Counted from the stretch's first letter, positions 42,808 to 53,353 are shown. The stretch is DNA of 64,000 nt from Antilocapra americana (GCA_007570785.1 ML660201.1:36136090-36200089), one strand, 5' to 3'. The notes: generated by a model not told the origin, from the letters alone. Translations and numbers: made by a program.

Positions 42808-43018
42808 GGGACTTCCGTGATGGCTCAGACGATAAAACGTCTGCCTACAATGCGGGAGGACCTGGGTTCGATCCCTGGGTCAGGAAGATCCTCTGGAGAA
42901 AGAAATGGCAACCCACTCCTGTACTCTTGCCTGGAGAATCCCATGGACAGAGGAGCCTGGTAGGCTACAGTCCATGGGGTCACAAAGAGTCGGACACCAC
43001 TGAGCCACTTCACTTTCA
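42808..43018 (+). mobile_element. BovA2-type SINE
   Basis: GGGACTTCCGTGATGGCTCA head, CTGGGTTCGATCCCTGGGTC B box, GGAGAATCCCATGGACAGAG, TACAGTCCATGGGGTCACAA and AGAGTCGGACACCACTGAGC. One of the least diverged copies in the window. Confidence 0.95.
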
Positions 43019-45247
43019 CTCACCAAACCCAGCTACTCCAGGAATCCTTCTCAAAAAAACTGAAATCCTCAAGTCGCTGGAATCTCACAGGCAATCTACA
43101 TTCAACGACATTTGCAGACATTTGCAGTTTTGAACCTGCTGTGAGAGGTTCCCCCAAGGTCTAGCTTGGGTTCCCGCTCGGAGCCGTAAACACTCCCGGA
43201 TGGGAGGCCTCGACTCTCAGGACACTTCCATTTCCTGCAGTACTTGGTGTGAGACTTCCAACAATAGAAACCAGGTCTGGGAGCTCCTGTCACATGCAGA
43301 GAGAGCCCCCCTGGACTTGGACACGTTTCCTGTGTTTTTCCTAAAGTCACTGGAGTGGGGTAACTACTGGCTCACAGAAAACCCACATTCAGATGACTGT
43401 ATTTCTGAAGAGCCTTAAATGCCCCAAACAAAATCCTCCAAGGAAAAAGTAAACGCAGGTTCACTTGAAAGAACAGCCGGCACTTCCTGAAGGACACACA
43501 CAGACACAGCCCTGCATGCTGATTACAGTACACTAATAGGGAAACAGCAGGTAAAACAACCACTGCCCCCACACCCCAACCACACACCCAAGTGAGAAAC
43601 AGGAGAGATGGCCATGGCCTCCTAACACAGAAAGTGACCCTTCTGTTTGAGATACTCTGAAAAAATCCAGAAAACATCTCCAGTCACTCCAGAAGTCAGG
43701 AAAATACAGCGGCAAGTGGAGGTCTGGCTTCCTCATAGCTCTTCTGACCCCGGGGAATGTCACAAGAGTATGGACAAGACCAAGCCACGCCATGTCGGCT
43801 GGTACCACGGAGCAGTGTCATCTGAACCACGGATAAAGTTACAACGTTTTCAAACGTCACCGATATAACAACATATTCTAATCACAGCCCCAAGATAATA
43901 ACCACATAATTCCTACTTTATGCAGCAAGGTTATGATTAAATGCTAGACTCAAATGGGAAGTCTTTCTTATAACTAAATTTACCATGTTTTTAAAATGTG
44001 GCTTTATTTGCTCACTTGATGCCAAACCAGAGCCTCAACCCTTTCCTCGGTGTTTTTCAAGAAGGCTTCCAAAATTCAGAAGAATTCCTAACTTGAGAAA
44101 GGGCTCCAGGAGCACAACGGACCATAACAGACGGGAGAAGGGAACACGATGTCCTCTGATGAGGAAACATAAAAAAACTCAAAGGGATTTCCAGTTTAGT
44201 TTGGCTACTGAAACCATGGTTTTTAAAAAGGCCTCAAATTTCAAGAGTACCCCTGAGAGAGCCAAACAACCCCAGGGATAAAGGAGCTGTTAACTGTCAC
44301 TTGCAGCAGAATTTGGATGTTGGTTAACCAAAGAGCATGGGAACCACACATTTCCTAAAAGGGGAAAAAAATACATCCTTGAGTTGGAATTGCAAATTAC
44401 AATTCCACGGAGAACTGACTACTAATTCTAGGCCAATCCATAGCAACAGCTGTTATCACCGCTTCATTTACATGTCACCCATTCAGAAAACTGTCCTGAG
44501 CCTGAGCAACGGTGTCCTCATTCTGCTGTGGTGTCCTTCTCATTCTGCTGTGGCCGTAAGCGCCTGGGCTTCCAGATTGGGCCGGCTGTCAATGCTCAGC
44601 CCAGCTGTCTGCAGCCGTTGTACTCATCTTTATAGCCCGCTTTCGCGATGCAGCCTGCAAAGAGCAACTCCACTTCACAGAAAATAAACACACCTCCATG
44701 GCTCCGTAATGACTCACTTTTTCAGCCCAGGTGTGACATCCCTGTAATTAGTCAGCAAGACACCTTGAGCTTCAGCAGACCTAAAAACAAATCCATTTAT
44801 CTGTCAGAGAGGAGCTATTCACACCACATGGAAAATTAAGTAAGCAGGGGAAGAGGGAAAAAAAGCTTTCCACTCAAAGACAATTTGGCTAATAGATCAC
44901 ATATGTTCAGCTTTGTCTTCCTCTTGCCTTTTTCTGGGTTTCAATTTTATTACCCTGGGGCATTTGCACCAAACAGAGTCTTCTTGGTTGCTTAGAAATT
45001 AATACACCCCTGCTGTTTTTTCCTCATTTGAGTCATAATCCCCTGTTTGTGACATCACAATTAGCCACTTGTGGTAATGATTATAATGTCAGGAACAAAC
45101 GACTATGATTTGGAGTTGGAAATGAAACAGCGGGAACATTAACCACTGGGCAAAGAAGTTTCGCTTTTCAAATAACCATACCCGGGAGTGAAGAATTGAG
45201 GGATAGGAAAGGAGAACAGGCAGAAAACTCTAACAGGGAGGAACTCA
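43019..45247. other. Repeat-free island, candidate conserved non-coding region
   Basis: 2.2 kb in which I recognise no transposable element, unlike the flanks. It mixes GC-richer stretches (43140-43330) with clusters of homeodomain-type words: CTGTAATTAGTCAGC near 44742, GACATCACAATTAGCC near 45051 and GGTAATGATTATAATGTC near 45074. A CRE-like TGACATCAC occurs at about 45050. Depletion of transposons is a known property of developmental enhancer regions, but conservation cannot be judged from one genome. Short frames here show no domain. Confidence 0.4.
44512..44552. repeat. Short tandem duplication
   Basis: GTGTCCTCATTCTGCTGTG at 44512-44530 is followed at once by GTGTCCTTCTCATTCTGCTGTG, the same unit with a 3-nt TTC-type insertion. 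Confidence 0.9.
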
Positions 45248-45249
45248 CT

Positions 45250-45420
45250 TTTTTTTTTTAATTATTTTTTTTTTATTGAAGTATAGTTGATTTACAATAT
45301 TGTGTTACTTTCTGAGGAACAGCAATATTTGATTCAGTTATATATACATATATATTCTTTTACAGAATCTTTTCCACTAAGGTTATTATAAGATATTGAC
45401 TATAGCTGCCTGTACTGTGG
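45250..45420 (-). mobile_element. L1 LINE 3' end, antisense
   Basis: T-rich start, then TTATTGAAGTATAGTTGATT, TACAATATTGTGTTACTTTC, ATTTGATTCAGTTATATATA and TAAGATATTGACTATAGCTG: the reverse complement of a ruminant L1 3' end. The opposite-strand L1 piece that follows makes an inverted L1 pair. Confidence 0.82.
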
Positions 45421-45439
45421 AAAAAGATGGGGGGAGATG

Positions 45440-45537
45440 TATAAAATTACAATGGGATACTACTCAGCCATAAAAAAAAAATGAAACAATGCTATCTCTG
45501 CAGCATGGCTGGATCTAGAGATTATTATACTAAGTGA
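45440..45537 (+). mobile_element. L1 LINE 3' UTR, left part
   Basis: ATGGGATACTACTCAGCCAT, then CAGCATGGCTGGATCTAGAG and TTATTATACTAAGTGAG: the sense L1 3' UTR. It is interrupted after TACTAAGTGAG by BovA2. Confidence 0.8.
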
Positions 45538-45737
45538 GGGCTTCCCTTGTAGCTCAAAAAGTAAAGAATCCACCTGCAATGTAGGAGACTTGGGTACAAG
45601 ATTTGGATCACAATGATCCACTGGAGAAGGGCATGGCAACCCACTCCAGTGTGCTTGCCTGGGAAATCCCATGGACAGAGGAGCCTGGAGGACCACAGTC
45701 CAAGGGGTCACAAAGAGTCAGACACAACTGAGTAAAG
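45538..45737 (+). mobile_element. BovA2-type SINE
   Basis: GGGCTTCCCTTGTAGCTCAA head, CACCTGCAATGTAGGAGACT, GGCATGGCAACCCACTCCAG and AAAGAGTCAGACACAACTGA. The B-box region (GGGTACAAGATTTGGATC) is altered. Inserted into an L1 tail. Confidence 0.92.
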
Positions 45738-45830
45738 GGGAAAGGGGGGACATATTGGGAGTAAAGGATTAATAGATGTACACTATCACATATAAGATAA
45801 ACAAGGATTTACTGTGGAAACCAGTTTTTG
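45738..45830 (+). mobile_element. L1 LINE 3' UTR, right part
   Basis: AGGGGAAAGGGGGGACATAT, GGATTAATAGATGTACACTA and AAGATAAACAAGGATTTACT continue the sense L1 3' UTR. The A-tail is not recognisable. Confidence 0.7.
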
Positions 45831-45904
45831 ATGGGAGGCTCTAAAAGAACTTAATTGAACCAGTAGGTTTACCTGGTGAATAAGTTACAGCTATGTTTTT
45901 TTTC

Positions 45905-46140
45905 ACCATCTCACTGTTTCCAAAAAAAAGTTTATGTTGAATAGGACAAATAACTCCTATACATCCTTCACCCACACCCCTCATTGCCACCATTTAGCTG
46001 CACCTGCTTCATATTCTCTACATACACATTTTTTACCTTAACCATCTGAGAGCAAGCGGCAGGCATCATATCCAGGAAATTAAAATACTGCCATAATTTA
46101 ATTCACACTCTATATGTGAATTTCAATCATCCTTCAAATT
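45905..46140 (-). mobile_element. Old L1-like remnant, antisense, tentative
   Basis: CATCCTTCACCCACACCCCT, TGAGAGCAAGCGGCAGGCAT and CCAGGAAATTAAAATACTG resemble an antisense stretch found in old mammalian LINE tails (consensus words CCTTCACCC, TTGAGAGTAAGTTGCAGACA, CAGGAAATTAACATTG). Confidence 0.45.
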
Positions 46141-46164
46141 TCATGTCATTTGTTTTCATTCACT

Positions 46165-47715
46165 TCCGTTCAGTCTCTCAGTCGTGTCCGACTCATTGTG
46201 AACCCATGGACTACAGCATCCCAGGCTTCCCTGTCCATCACCAACTCCCAGAGCTTGCTCAAACTCATGTCCATTGAGTTGGTGATGTCATCCAACCATC
46301 TCATCCTCTGTCAGCCCCTTCTCCTCCCACCTTCAATCTTTCCCAACATAAGGGTATTTTCCAATGAGTCAGTTCTTTGCATCAGGTGACCAAAGGATTG
46401 AAGCTAGCATTAGTCCTTCCAATGAATATTCAGGACTGATTTCCTGTAGGATGGACTGGTTGGATCTCCTTGCAGTCCAAGGGACTCTCAAGAGTCTTCT
46501 CCAACACCACAGTTCAAAAGCATCAATTCTTCGGTGCTCGGCTTTCTTTATAGTCCAACTCTCACATCCAAACATGACCAATGGAAAAACCATAGCTCTG
46601 ACTATATGGACCTTTGTTGGCACAGTAATGTCTCTGCTTTTTAATACGCCATCTAGGTAGGTCATCGCTTTTCTTTCAAGGAGCAAGTGTCTTAATTTCA
46701 TGGCTGCAGTCAGTATCTGCAGTGATTTTGGAGCCCAAAAGCCCAAAAAAATAGTCTCTCACTATTTCCACTGTTTCCTCATCTATTGCCATGAAGTGAT
46801 GAAACCAGATGCCAAGATCTTGGTTTTCTGAATGCTGAGTTTTCAGCCAACTTTTTCACTCTCCTCTCTCACTTTCATTAAGAGGCTCTTTAGTTCCTCT
46901 TTGCTTTCTGCCGTAAAGGTGGTGTCATCTGTGTATCTGAGGTTACTGTTATTTTTCCTGGTAATCTTGATTCCAGCTTTCACTTCATCCAGTCTGGCAT
47001 TTCGCATGATGTACTCTGCATGTAAGTTAAATAAGCAGGGTAACAAATATGGAGCCTTAACGTATTCCTTTCCCCAATTTAGAACCAGTCTGTTGTTCCA
47101 TATCCAGTTTTAACTGTTGCTTCTTGCCCTGCATACAGATTTCTCAGGAAGCAAGTCAAGTGGTCTGGTATTCTCATCTCTTGAAGAATTTTCCACTTTG
47201 TTATGATCCACATAGTCAAAGGCTTTGGTGTATCCAGCAGATGTTGGCAATTTGATCTCTGGTTCCTCTGCCTTTTCTAAATCCAGTTTGAACATCTGGA
47301 AGTTCACAGTTCACGGACTGTTGAACCCTGGATTGGAGAATTTTGAGTATGACTTTGCTAGAGTGTGAGAAGAGTGCAATTGTGCAGGAGTTTGAGCATT
47401 CTTTGGCATTGCCTTTCTTGGGATTGGAATGAAAACTGACCTTTTCCAGTCCTGTGGTCACTGCTGAGTTTTCCAAATTTGCTGTCATATTGAGTGCAGC
47501 ACTATCACAGCATCATCTTTTAGGACTGGAAATAGCTTAACTGGAATTCCATCACCTCCACTAGCTTTGTTCGTGATGATACTTCCTAAGGCCCACTTCA
47601 CAATCCAGGATGTCTAGGTGGGTGGTCACACCATCATGGTTATCTGGGTCATGGAGATCTTTTCCGTACAGTTCTTCTGTGTATTTTTGCCACCCCTTCT
47701 TAATATGTTCTGCTT
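46165..47715 (-). mobile_element. Bov-B LINE, 1.55 kb, antisense (longest copy)
   Basis: From TCCGTTCAGTCTCTCAGTCG through CACCTTCAATCTTTCCCAAC, GACCTTTGTTGGCACAGTAA, TTGGAGCCCAAAAGCCC, TTCGCATGATGTACTCTGCA, GTTCACAGTTCACGGACTGT, GATTGGAATGAAAACTGACC and CCATCACCTCCACTAGCTTT to TTTGCCACCCCTTCTTAATA. It has small internal deletions (for example near 47230, where the usual segment between AAGGCTTTGG and CCAGCAGATGTTGGC is missing). Confidence 0.95.
46369..47488 (-). pseudogene. Bov-B reverse transcriptase remnant, YADD changed to YTDD
   Basis: Minus-strand frames at 47216-47488, 47110-47307, 46843-47046 and 46369-46746 tile the Bov-B polymerase. The catalytic box reads YTDD (46923-46934) because GCA became ACA, a C-to-T change at a CpG on the plus strand. 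Upstream are NLHAEYIMRNARLDEVKAGI and the motif GFRKGRGTRDQIANI. Frameshifts separate the pieces, so no functional protein is made. Confidence 0.88.
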
Positions 47716-47864
47716 ATTTTCATTACTAGCTCACATTTCAATAATCAAGAAAATGAAATCAACATCATTTTTTAACTGTCCTCTCTGGTCAACAAAATTA
47801 TTCACCCAAAACTCAAGATTTAAAAAAGAAAGAAATTTAAATCTGGGGTAAGAGAAATCAAAAC

Positions 47865-47940
47865 GGCTACCATTTATTTGATGCTTACTATGTTCTCATA
47901 TCAAACATTTTCTATGAATTAGCTCATTTATGCCTCATTA
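47865..47940 (-). repeat. MIR SINE fragment, antisense
   Basis: GCTACCATTTATTTGATGCT, TACTATGTTCTCATATCAAA and AATTAGCTCATTTATGCCTC match the reverse of MIR (consensus TTTATTGAGTGCTTACTATG and TAACTCATTTAATCCTCA). Confidence 0.65.
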
Positions 47941-47961
47941 AAAAAAATTTTTTAAAAACCT

Positions 47962-48312
47962 CAGACTTCCTTGGTGGTACAGGGATAAGAATCCACCTGC
48001 CAATGCTGGAGACAGGGGTTCAATCCTTGGTGTGGAACGATTCCACCCATTGCAGAGGGTTCTGAGCCTGTACTCTAGGGCCCACAGGCCAGAACCGCTG
48101 AAGCCTGGGCACTCTAGGACCCTCGAGCTGTGACTACTGAGCGTGTGTGCCACAACCACCAAGCCCTCCTGGGCTAGAGCCTGTGCTCCAGAACACAGGC
48201 CATCACCGTGAGAAGCCCATGCACCTCAACTAGAGAGCTGCGCCAGCTCACCTCAAGCAGAGAAAAGCCCACACAGCAACGAAGACTCAGCACAGCCATA
48301 AATTAATAAAAA
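47962..48312 (+). mobile_element. CHR-family SINE (long form)
   Basis: CAGACTTCCTTGGTGGTACA head, GGGGTTCAATCCTTGGTGTG B box, GTTCTGAGCCTGTACTCTAG, GAAGCCCATGCACCTCAACT, CAACGAAGACTCAGCACAGC and an ATTAATAAAAAAC tail. Full-length long form, slightly expanded by an internal repeat of the GAGCCTGTGCTC-type segment. Confidence 0.87.
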
Positions 48313-48577
48313 ACTACATGGGGTGTGAGTGCTTATAATCCACATTGTATGAAAGGGGAATGAAAAACTATCCCCAGAGAACGAAGCATATATTAGAAAA
48401 TATATCAAGGTGAAACAAACCTAGACTTACCCCTATGACAAGGATGCCTCTAAGGAGCTGAAGTAAAGCTGGTCCTAGCAGGCAGTCTGACATGAATAGA
48501 TTACCGAAATCCAGTCAACCTTCAGGACAAACTACTAAAAGCAGATCAATACTCCACTGTAAATGAAGACTGCAATT

Positions 48578-48620
48578 AAGAATGCAGATTGTAAAAAAAA
48601 AAAGAAGAATGCAGATTGTA
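48578..48620 (+). repeat. 16-bp direct repeat flanking a bare poly(A)
   Basis: AAGAATGCAGATTGTA occurs at 48578-48593 and again at 48605-48620, separated only by AAAAAAAAAAAG-type sequence. The bases before the first copy are TT, giving TT|AAGA, which fits an L1-type endonuclease nick site. It looks like a target-site duplication around a retro-insertion that kept nothing but its A-tail. Confidence 0.8.
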
Positions 48621-49716
48621 GGGTCATGGCTGATTGTAATGTTTCAGCATTTGATTATTACAGAATATTCCAATACATGTCCTGCCCTCGGAGCAAGTTT
48701 TATGGTTGGCTGTACAATGGGCAGCTTCTATGGCATTATTAACTGCCTGTTTAACAGATCCAGGAACGCCATTTATTCTAAACATAGAGTAAAGGTTTTA
48801 AAAGCAAGAAAAGAAGCTTTTCACAAGCTAAAAGCTTTTAGGACGGGATGGACCTTAAATCGCCTATTTCACAAAGACAGAAATGGCTCCAGGGAAGCCG
48901 GGACATTATTACATTTTTTTTTTTCCAGAAGAACATGAAGATATAAGATTAACTCAGCTGGACACAAAATCAAAGCTGTTCACCAAAAACACGTTGTGGA
49001 AAGAAACAAAAACTCATAACCTACAAGCCATGGCCACATTTGAAAAGTAACAATTTCTATTCCACTCTTATTTCCCATTAAACACATTCCATGATGCCCC
49101 TTCACAGGCCATGTACAAATTTCCACCATCCAGAAGGTTATACACAGACACCAAAAGCCACGCAGGTACCAGTATTACTCTACTGCATCCTGAATCTCTA
49201 GTCATTGTCATCCAGCACTTTTGTACCAGAAGCTAATGATCAGAAATAGGCAGAGGAAAAGTCTGCTCACCAATGAATCCCATATTAGGGGCTGGTATCT
49301 ATCCATGTCTTCTCTTTTCCCTCTTTATCACCTGAGTCTGTGGTTTCTGAGTTTTGCTTTGTTTTCCTTTCGGTTTTTGAAGGAAATGGAGGACTTTCTT
49401 CAAAAGCAGCCAGTGGGTCATCCACATATTTTGCCTGCCCCACAGTTTATTATAAAGCTGAATAATTTTAATTAATAAAAATTAATTATAAAGCTAAATA
49501 ATTGCCAACAGTTTAAAATCTTTAAAAGCTTTGCCTAAAAATCTAGATTTCTGACTTCTCTTGAGACTCAACTGGCAACACTGGGTACGCAACCAGCCAG
49601 AGCACTGCTGGTCAACAGGAGTGCCAGCCACCACCACACCTCCCCCCAGATGAGGACCCATCCATACACCACATCTGCCACCCCCCAGCAGCCTACTTCA
49701 CTCACCCTCACCCTGT

Positions 49717-49836
49717 CCTATGATGACCAAATAATTAGCTGTCTAAAACAGGATGCCTTTGAGTGTGAAGGGGAGGGACTGTCATTAATCACACAAGGAC
49801 AAGCTGGCAATAACGGGACATATGGTCACCCTACTC
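49717..49836. mobile_element. Ancient MITE-like palindromic element, tentative
   Basis: TATGATGACCAAATAA on the left and GGACATATGGTCACCCTA on the right can pair as diverged inverted ends, and ACAAGGACAAGCTGG lies inside. The pattern (AGGGTGACCATAT ... ATATGGTCACCCT) is that of old mammal-wide repeats. Confidence 0.4.
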
Positions 49837-50831
49837 AACTTCCCAGTATTGACTACTGCAGCTTCAAATTTCCACAGCAGGCACATCTTTTGTTCTTTTC
49901 TAGCCCGAATGCTTTGGTTTGCTGTGTTCATCAGTTTTGCTTTGGGATTGAGAGGCTGGGAAATTGTAATGTCTAATTAGTACATTGCTTAAGGGGACAA
50001 TCGAAATTGAGAAAATGTTCCAGTACTGGGGCAGTTGAGGAAAAGTGGGACAAGATGAAGGGGGGCAAAGTGTCAAGGATTTTTACTTCTCCTGGGGCAC
50101 TTCCTAAACTTTCCATCGAATTCGATTAAACTCAGTGAACCTCTGATTACAGAGGGTAGCTGGAATATAACGAGGAAACTTTGCGGCCACACTGTTAAGG
50201 TTCCTCAAATGCCAACCACGGTCACTCTCATCTGGCTGGTAGTAGGGATGCAAAATGTATAGAACCTTTTAAGGAAAAACAATACAAGCTCCACTGAAAC
50301 TAAACAACAACTCAAAAAACCTAGCACGCGTCCTGTCGTCCTGATGAGTTATCAAGAGCTCCTTTTATAATGAACTCAACGCACAGTTGGATCCCTTACC
50401 AAATGTGGCAGCCATTAGCTTGAAAACAGTTTGAAATGCTTGAGCTTTGGAGTCATGTAATCAAAATCAATTAATGTACCCGTTTGGAACTTTTCATACA
50501 CGTCCAGCCCTAAGGCAGCAAGCTTTCCAAAGTATCCAATTTGACTATGGCAGGGTCTTGCAGTGTTTCTATCAGACTCTGCAACCATATCAGGCTGGTG
50601 AATATCAGGTCCTCGTGAATATCTCTCCTTCTCCTAGCCAATTAAACTTAACTTAGCCATGATTGTCTTCATTTAAGGGGGAGAAAAGAAAGCCACTATT
50701 CCAGAAAAGGATATGAGTAAGGAAAAGGAAAAAAAAAAAAAATCTAATACACAGATATGCATTAAAGAGTGGACATTCAGAGGCATCCATAACTTAGGGA
50801 TGGGAAATACAGTATCAAAGAGTGTATTAGG

Positions 50832-50963
50832 CTCTGCTGCTGCTAAGTCGCTTCAGTCGTGTCCGACTCTGTGCGACCCTGTGGACGGCAGCCCACCAGG
50901 CGCCCCCATCCCTGAGATTCTCCACACAAGAACACTGGAGTGGGTTGCCATTTCCTTCTCCAA
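50832..50963 (-). mobile_element. BovA SINE 3' fragment, antisense
   Basis: CTGCTGCTAAGTCGCTTCAG, GTGTCCGACTCTGTGCGACC, GGCAGCCCACCAGGCGCCCC and GAGTGGGTTGCCATTTCCTT. High identity to the consensus points to a young copy; the tRNA-like head is missing. Confidence 0.93.
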
Positions 50964-51016
50964 GTACTAGGCTCTAGGACAGACATTTTCTTTTGGAAAA
51001 CAAAAATAAAGCTTCA

Positions 51017-51200
51017 GGGACTTCTCTGGTGGTCCAGTGGTTTAAGACTCCACGCTTCCAATTCAGGGGGCCCAGGTTCAATCCCCAGTCCAGGAACTAG
51101 ATCCCACATGCCACAACCAAGAAGTCAAGTGCCAAAACTAGAAGAACCTGTCTGCTGCAACTGAGACAAGGTGCAGTCTAATAAATACAGAAAATAAAAA
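51017..51200 (+). mobile_element. CHR-family SINE
   Basis: GGGACTTCTCTGGTGGTCCA head, CAGGTTCAATCCCCAGTCCA B box, TAGATCCCACATGCCACAAC and a short CHR-type body that ends AATAAATACAGAAAATAAAA. Intermediate in length between the short and long forms. Confidence 0.82.
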
Positions 51201-52506
51201 CATTTTAATACATAAAATTAATAAAGCTTCAGTCAACCAACCAACAGAAAATAGAAAACCAAAGGGTTACTTTTAGTAGTTATCAAAGTGGCATGTGGTT
51301 GTAACAGCTACTGCAAAATAGCTCAGGAAATTCTTTTCTGAAAACATGGGATGAAAAGGTGAGAAACTTGGAAGCCCGGATGGGAGATGCACTTCGGGTT
51401 CTGGGTCCGTCAACTTTTTATTTCGGAGATGTCCCTCTTGTTGAATGATACTTTGAGCTAGAAAGCTCAGAGGCCCAAAGAGAAAGGGAAAAGCTACAAT
51501 GGACATAATTTCTTTCAAAATAAAGAGAAGGATGCAGGGGAATCCCATCAGGTTGTACTTGACAATTCTAGTACTTGACAACTCTCCCTGTTCCTGACTC
51601 CCACTCTGTGCACTCAGGCAACTTTATTTGTAAAGAGCTAGACTACTAAGCAGACGTTTTAAAACACACATTGATGACTTCTTCCCTGGATCAAACATGA
51701 ACATTTATTTACCCCTTCATCCATTTTTAAAAACTGGCTAGGCTACCCCATCAGGTATTTTCAATGGTCTTCCCAGCTACTGGTTTTCAAAAAGACAGGC
51801 ATTTTACATGTGCCATCCATGTTCATTCAGCTCTGGGGCGGCCAACGGCACCCATGGCTTTGGCCTAACTATGACTGGAAGCTGCCCGAGTGGACTCGGC
51901 TACTCCCAGCCACGGCCCCAGTGGAGCGGTGGGCCTGCACCCTATGTCTAATGATGATTAAGCATCCCATTTGCTCTACATGAGGCTCTGCTCAGGCCCT
52001 ACGCACTGCTAGTTATATTTCCAAACGAGGTGTCTGTACCTCTGGGTATTGAATTTCCCAAACAGCCTTCATACATTTTAATTTGGAGGAATTGCTGAAC
52101 AGAAGCTACCTTTCAAAACTTCGCCAGTCACTTCCCTTCCCCTCCCAACACATGGCCCAGGAATCATAAACACTGTTTATAACTGATGTCTGTTCTAGGT
52201 CTTCCACATCAAAGGGGGCTGCCAGTTTTCGGAAACTGCTAACACACAAACAAGGCACTCTACCACTCTGGGACCCTACACCTTAGAAATCAGATTTATT
52301 CCAAATCAAAAGAGAATGATGATGGAATGAGGCTAAGATTTAGCAACTGAGGCATGAACGGGAAGGAAACTTTTAGACAGGTAATCACTGGGCAAATTTT
52401 AATCCCGGGGCTAACATCCAGGGCACTCCATTTGCATACACTATAATTAGTAAGTAAATACACATCAGCCAAACCTTCACCACAGATCCACTAAACAGGC
52501 TGACTA
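51201..52506. other. Unique non-coding DNA, 1.3 kb
   Basis: No repeat recognised. 51830-51960 is GC-rich (GGGGCGGCCAACGGCACCC, CCACGGCCCCAGTGGAGCGG) but too short for a CpG island. The minus-strand frame 51273-51581 has no known domain. Confidence 0.4.
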
Positions 52507-52730
52507 CATGCTTCCCAGGTGGCGCTAGTGATAAAGATTCTGCCTGCCCTTGCAGCAGACATGAGAGATGCAGGTTCAATCCTTGGATAGGAAAGATCCC
52601 CAGTAGGAGGGCATGGCAACCCACTCCAGTATTCTTGCCTAGAGAATCCCATGGAGAGAGGAGACTGGCAATCTACAGTCCACAGCGTCCCACAGAGTCA
52701 GACATGAGTGAACCGACTTAGCACGCGTGC
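52507..52730 (+). mobile_element. BovA2-type SINE
   Basis: TGCTTCCCAGGTGGCGCTAG head, CAGGTTCAATCCTTGGATAG B box, GGCAACCCACTCCAGTATTC, CACAGAGTCAGACATGAGTG and a GCACGCGTGCACGCATAG tail. Full length. Confidence 0.94.
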
Positions 52731-52771
52731 ACGCATAGTGTTCAAATATCTGTATTTAGCAGGGTTGCCTT

Positions 52772-52890
52772 CACTGGTGAAGTTGCTTTACCACTCTAAG
52801 CTTCATTTTCTCACCTGAAAAATGGGAAGACTAGAAACTGCCTCTGAGACCACTGTGACGATTCAGTTGGATGAAGCAAGTACCATATAC
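52772..52890 (+). repeat. MIR SINE
   Basis: GAAGTTGCTTTACCACTCTA, AGCTTCATTTTCTCACCTGA, AAAATGGGAAGACTAGAAAC and GTGACGATTCAGTTGGATGA follow the MIR core. Confidence 0.75.
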
Positions 52891-52949
52891 ATCACAGAAT
52901 CTGTCCCATATTTAAGCTCATGTATGAAGTAGTAGTTAATATTCTTTTT

Positions 52950-53148
52950 TTAATATTTATTTATTTTAGGCTGAGTTAGGTCTTAGCTGTGGCAAGTGGA
53001 ATCTTCACTGGCATGCAGGGCTCTTCCTAGTTGTGCCTCGTGATCTTAGTTGCCCTGGGGCATGTGGTGTCTTAGTTTCCTGACCAGGAATCAAACCCAC
53101 ATCCTCTGCATTGCAAGGTGAATTCTCACCCACCAGACCACCAGGCAT
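52950..53148 (-). mobile_element. CHR-family SINE, antisense
   Basis: T-rich tail, then GGCTGAGTTAGGTCTTAGCT, GCATGCAGGGCTCTTCCTAG, CCTGACCAGGAATCAAACCC and CCACCAGACCACCAGG head. A reversed CHR SINE abutting a reversed BovA2. Confidence 0.8.
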
Positions 53149-53149
53149 A

Positions 53150-53353
53150 CTTAGTTGTTCACTCATGTCTGACTCTTTGCAACCCCATGGACGGTAGCCC
53201 GCCAGGCTCTGATGTCCATGGGATTTCCCAGGCAAGAATACCGGAGTGAGTTGCCATGTCCTTCTCTAGGGGATCTTCCCGACCCAGGCATCAAACCAGG
53301 GTCTCCTGCACTGCAGGTAGACTCTTCACAGTTTGAGCCACCAGGGAAGTCCC
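53150..53353 (-). mobile_element. BovA2-type SINE, antisense
   Basis: ACTTAGTTGTTCACTCATGT, GACGGTAGCCCGCCAGGCTC, GCAAGAATACCGGAGTGAGT, CAGGGTCTCCTGCACTGCAG and GAGCCACCAGGGAAGTCCC. Full length. Confidence 0.94.

Larger units (their letters stand above)
48313..50831. other. Unique non-coding DNA, 2.5 kb
   Basis: No recent repeat. A plus-strand frame at 48582-48938 (118 codons) reads through GASFMVGCTMGSFYGI, a Gly/Ser-rich stretch that could look like a small membrane segment, followed by a Lys/Arg-rich tail. I do not recognise a family and its start lies inside a poly(A)-containing duplication, so I regard it as probably chance. Other frames (49650-49976, 50447-50656) are featureless. Confidence 0.4.

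Noticed and set aside
51830..51960. Short GC-rich patch as a CpG island promoter
   Set aside because: It is only about 130 bp long, with few CpG dinucleotides, and has no adjacent exon-like sequence.
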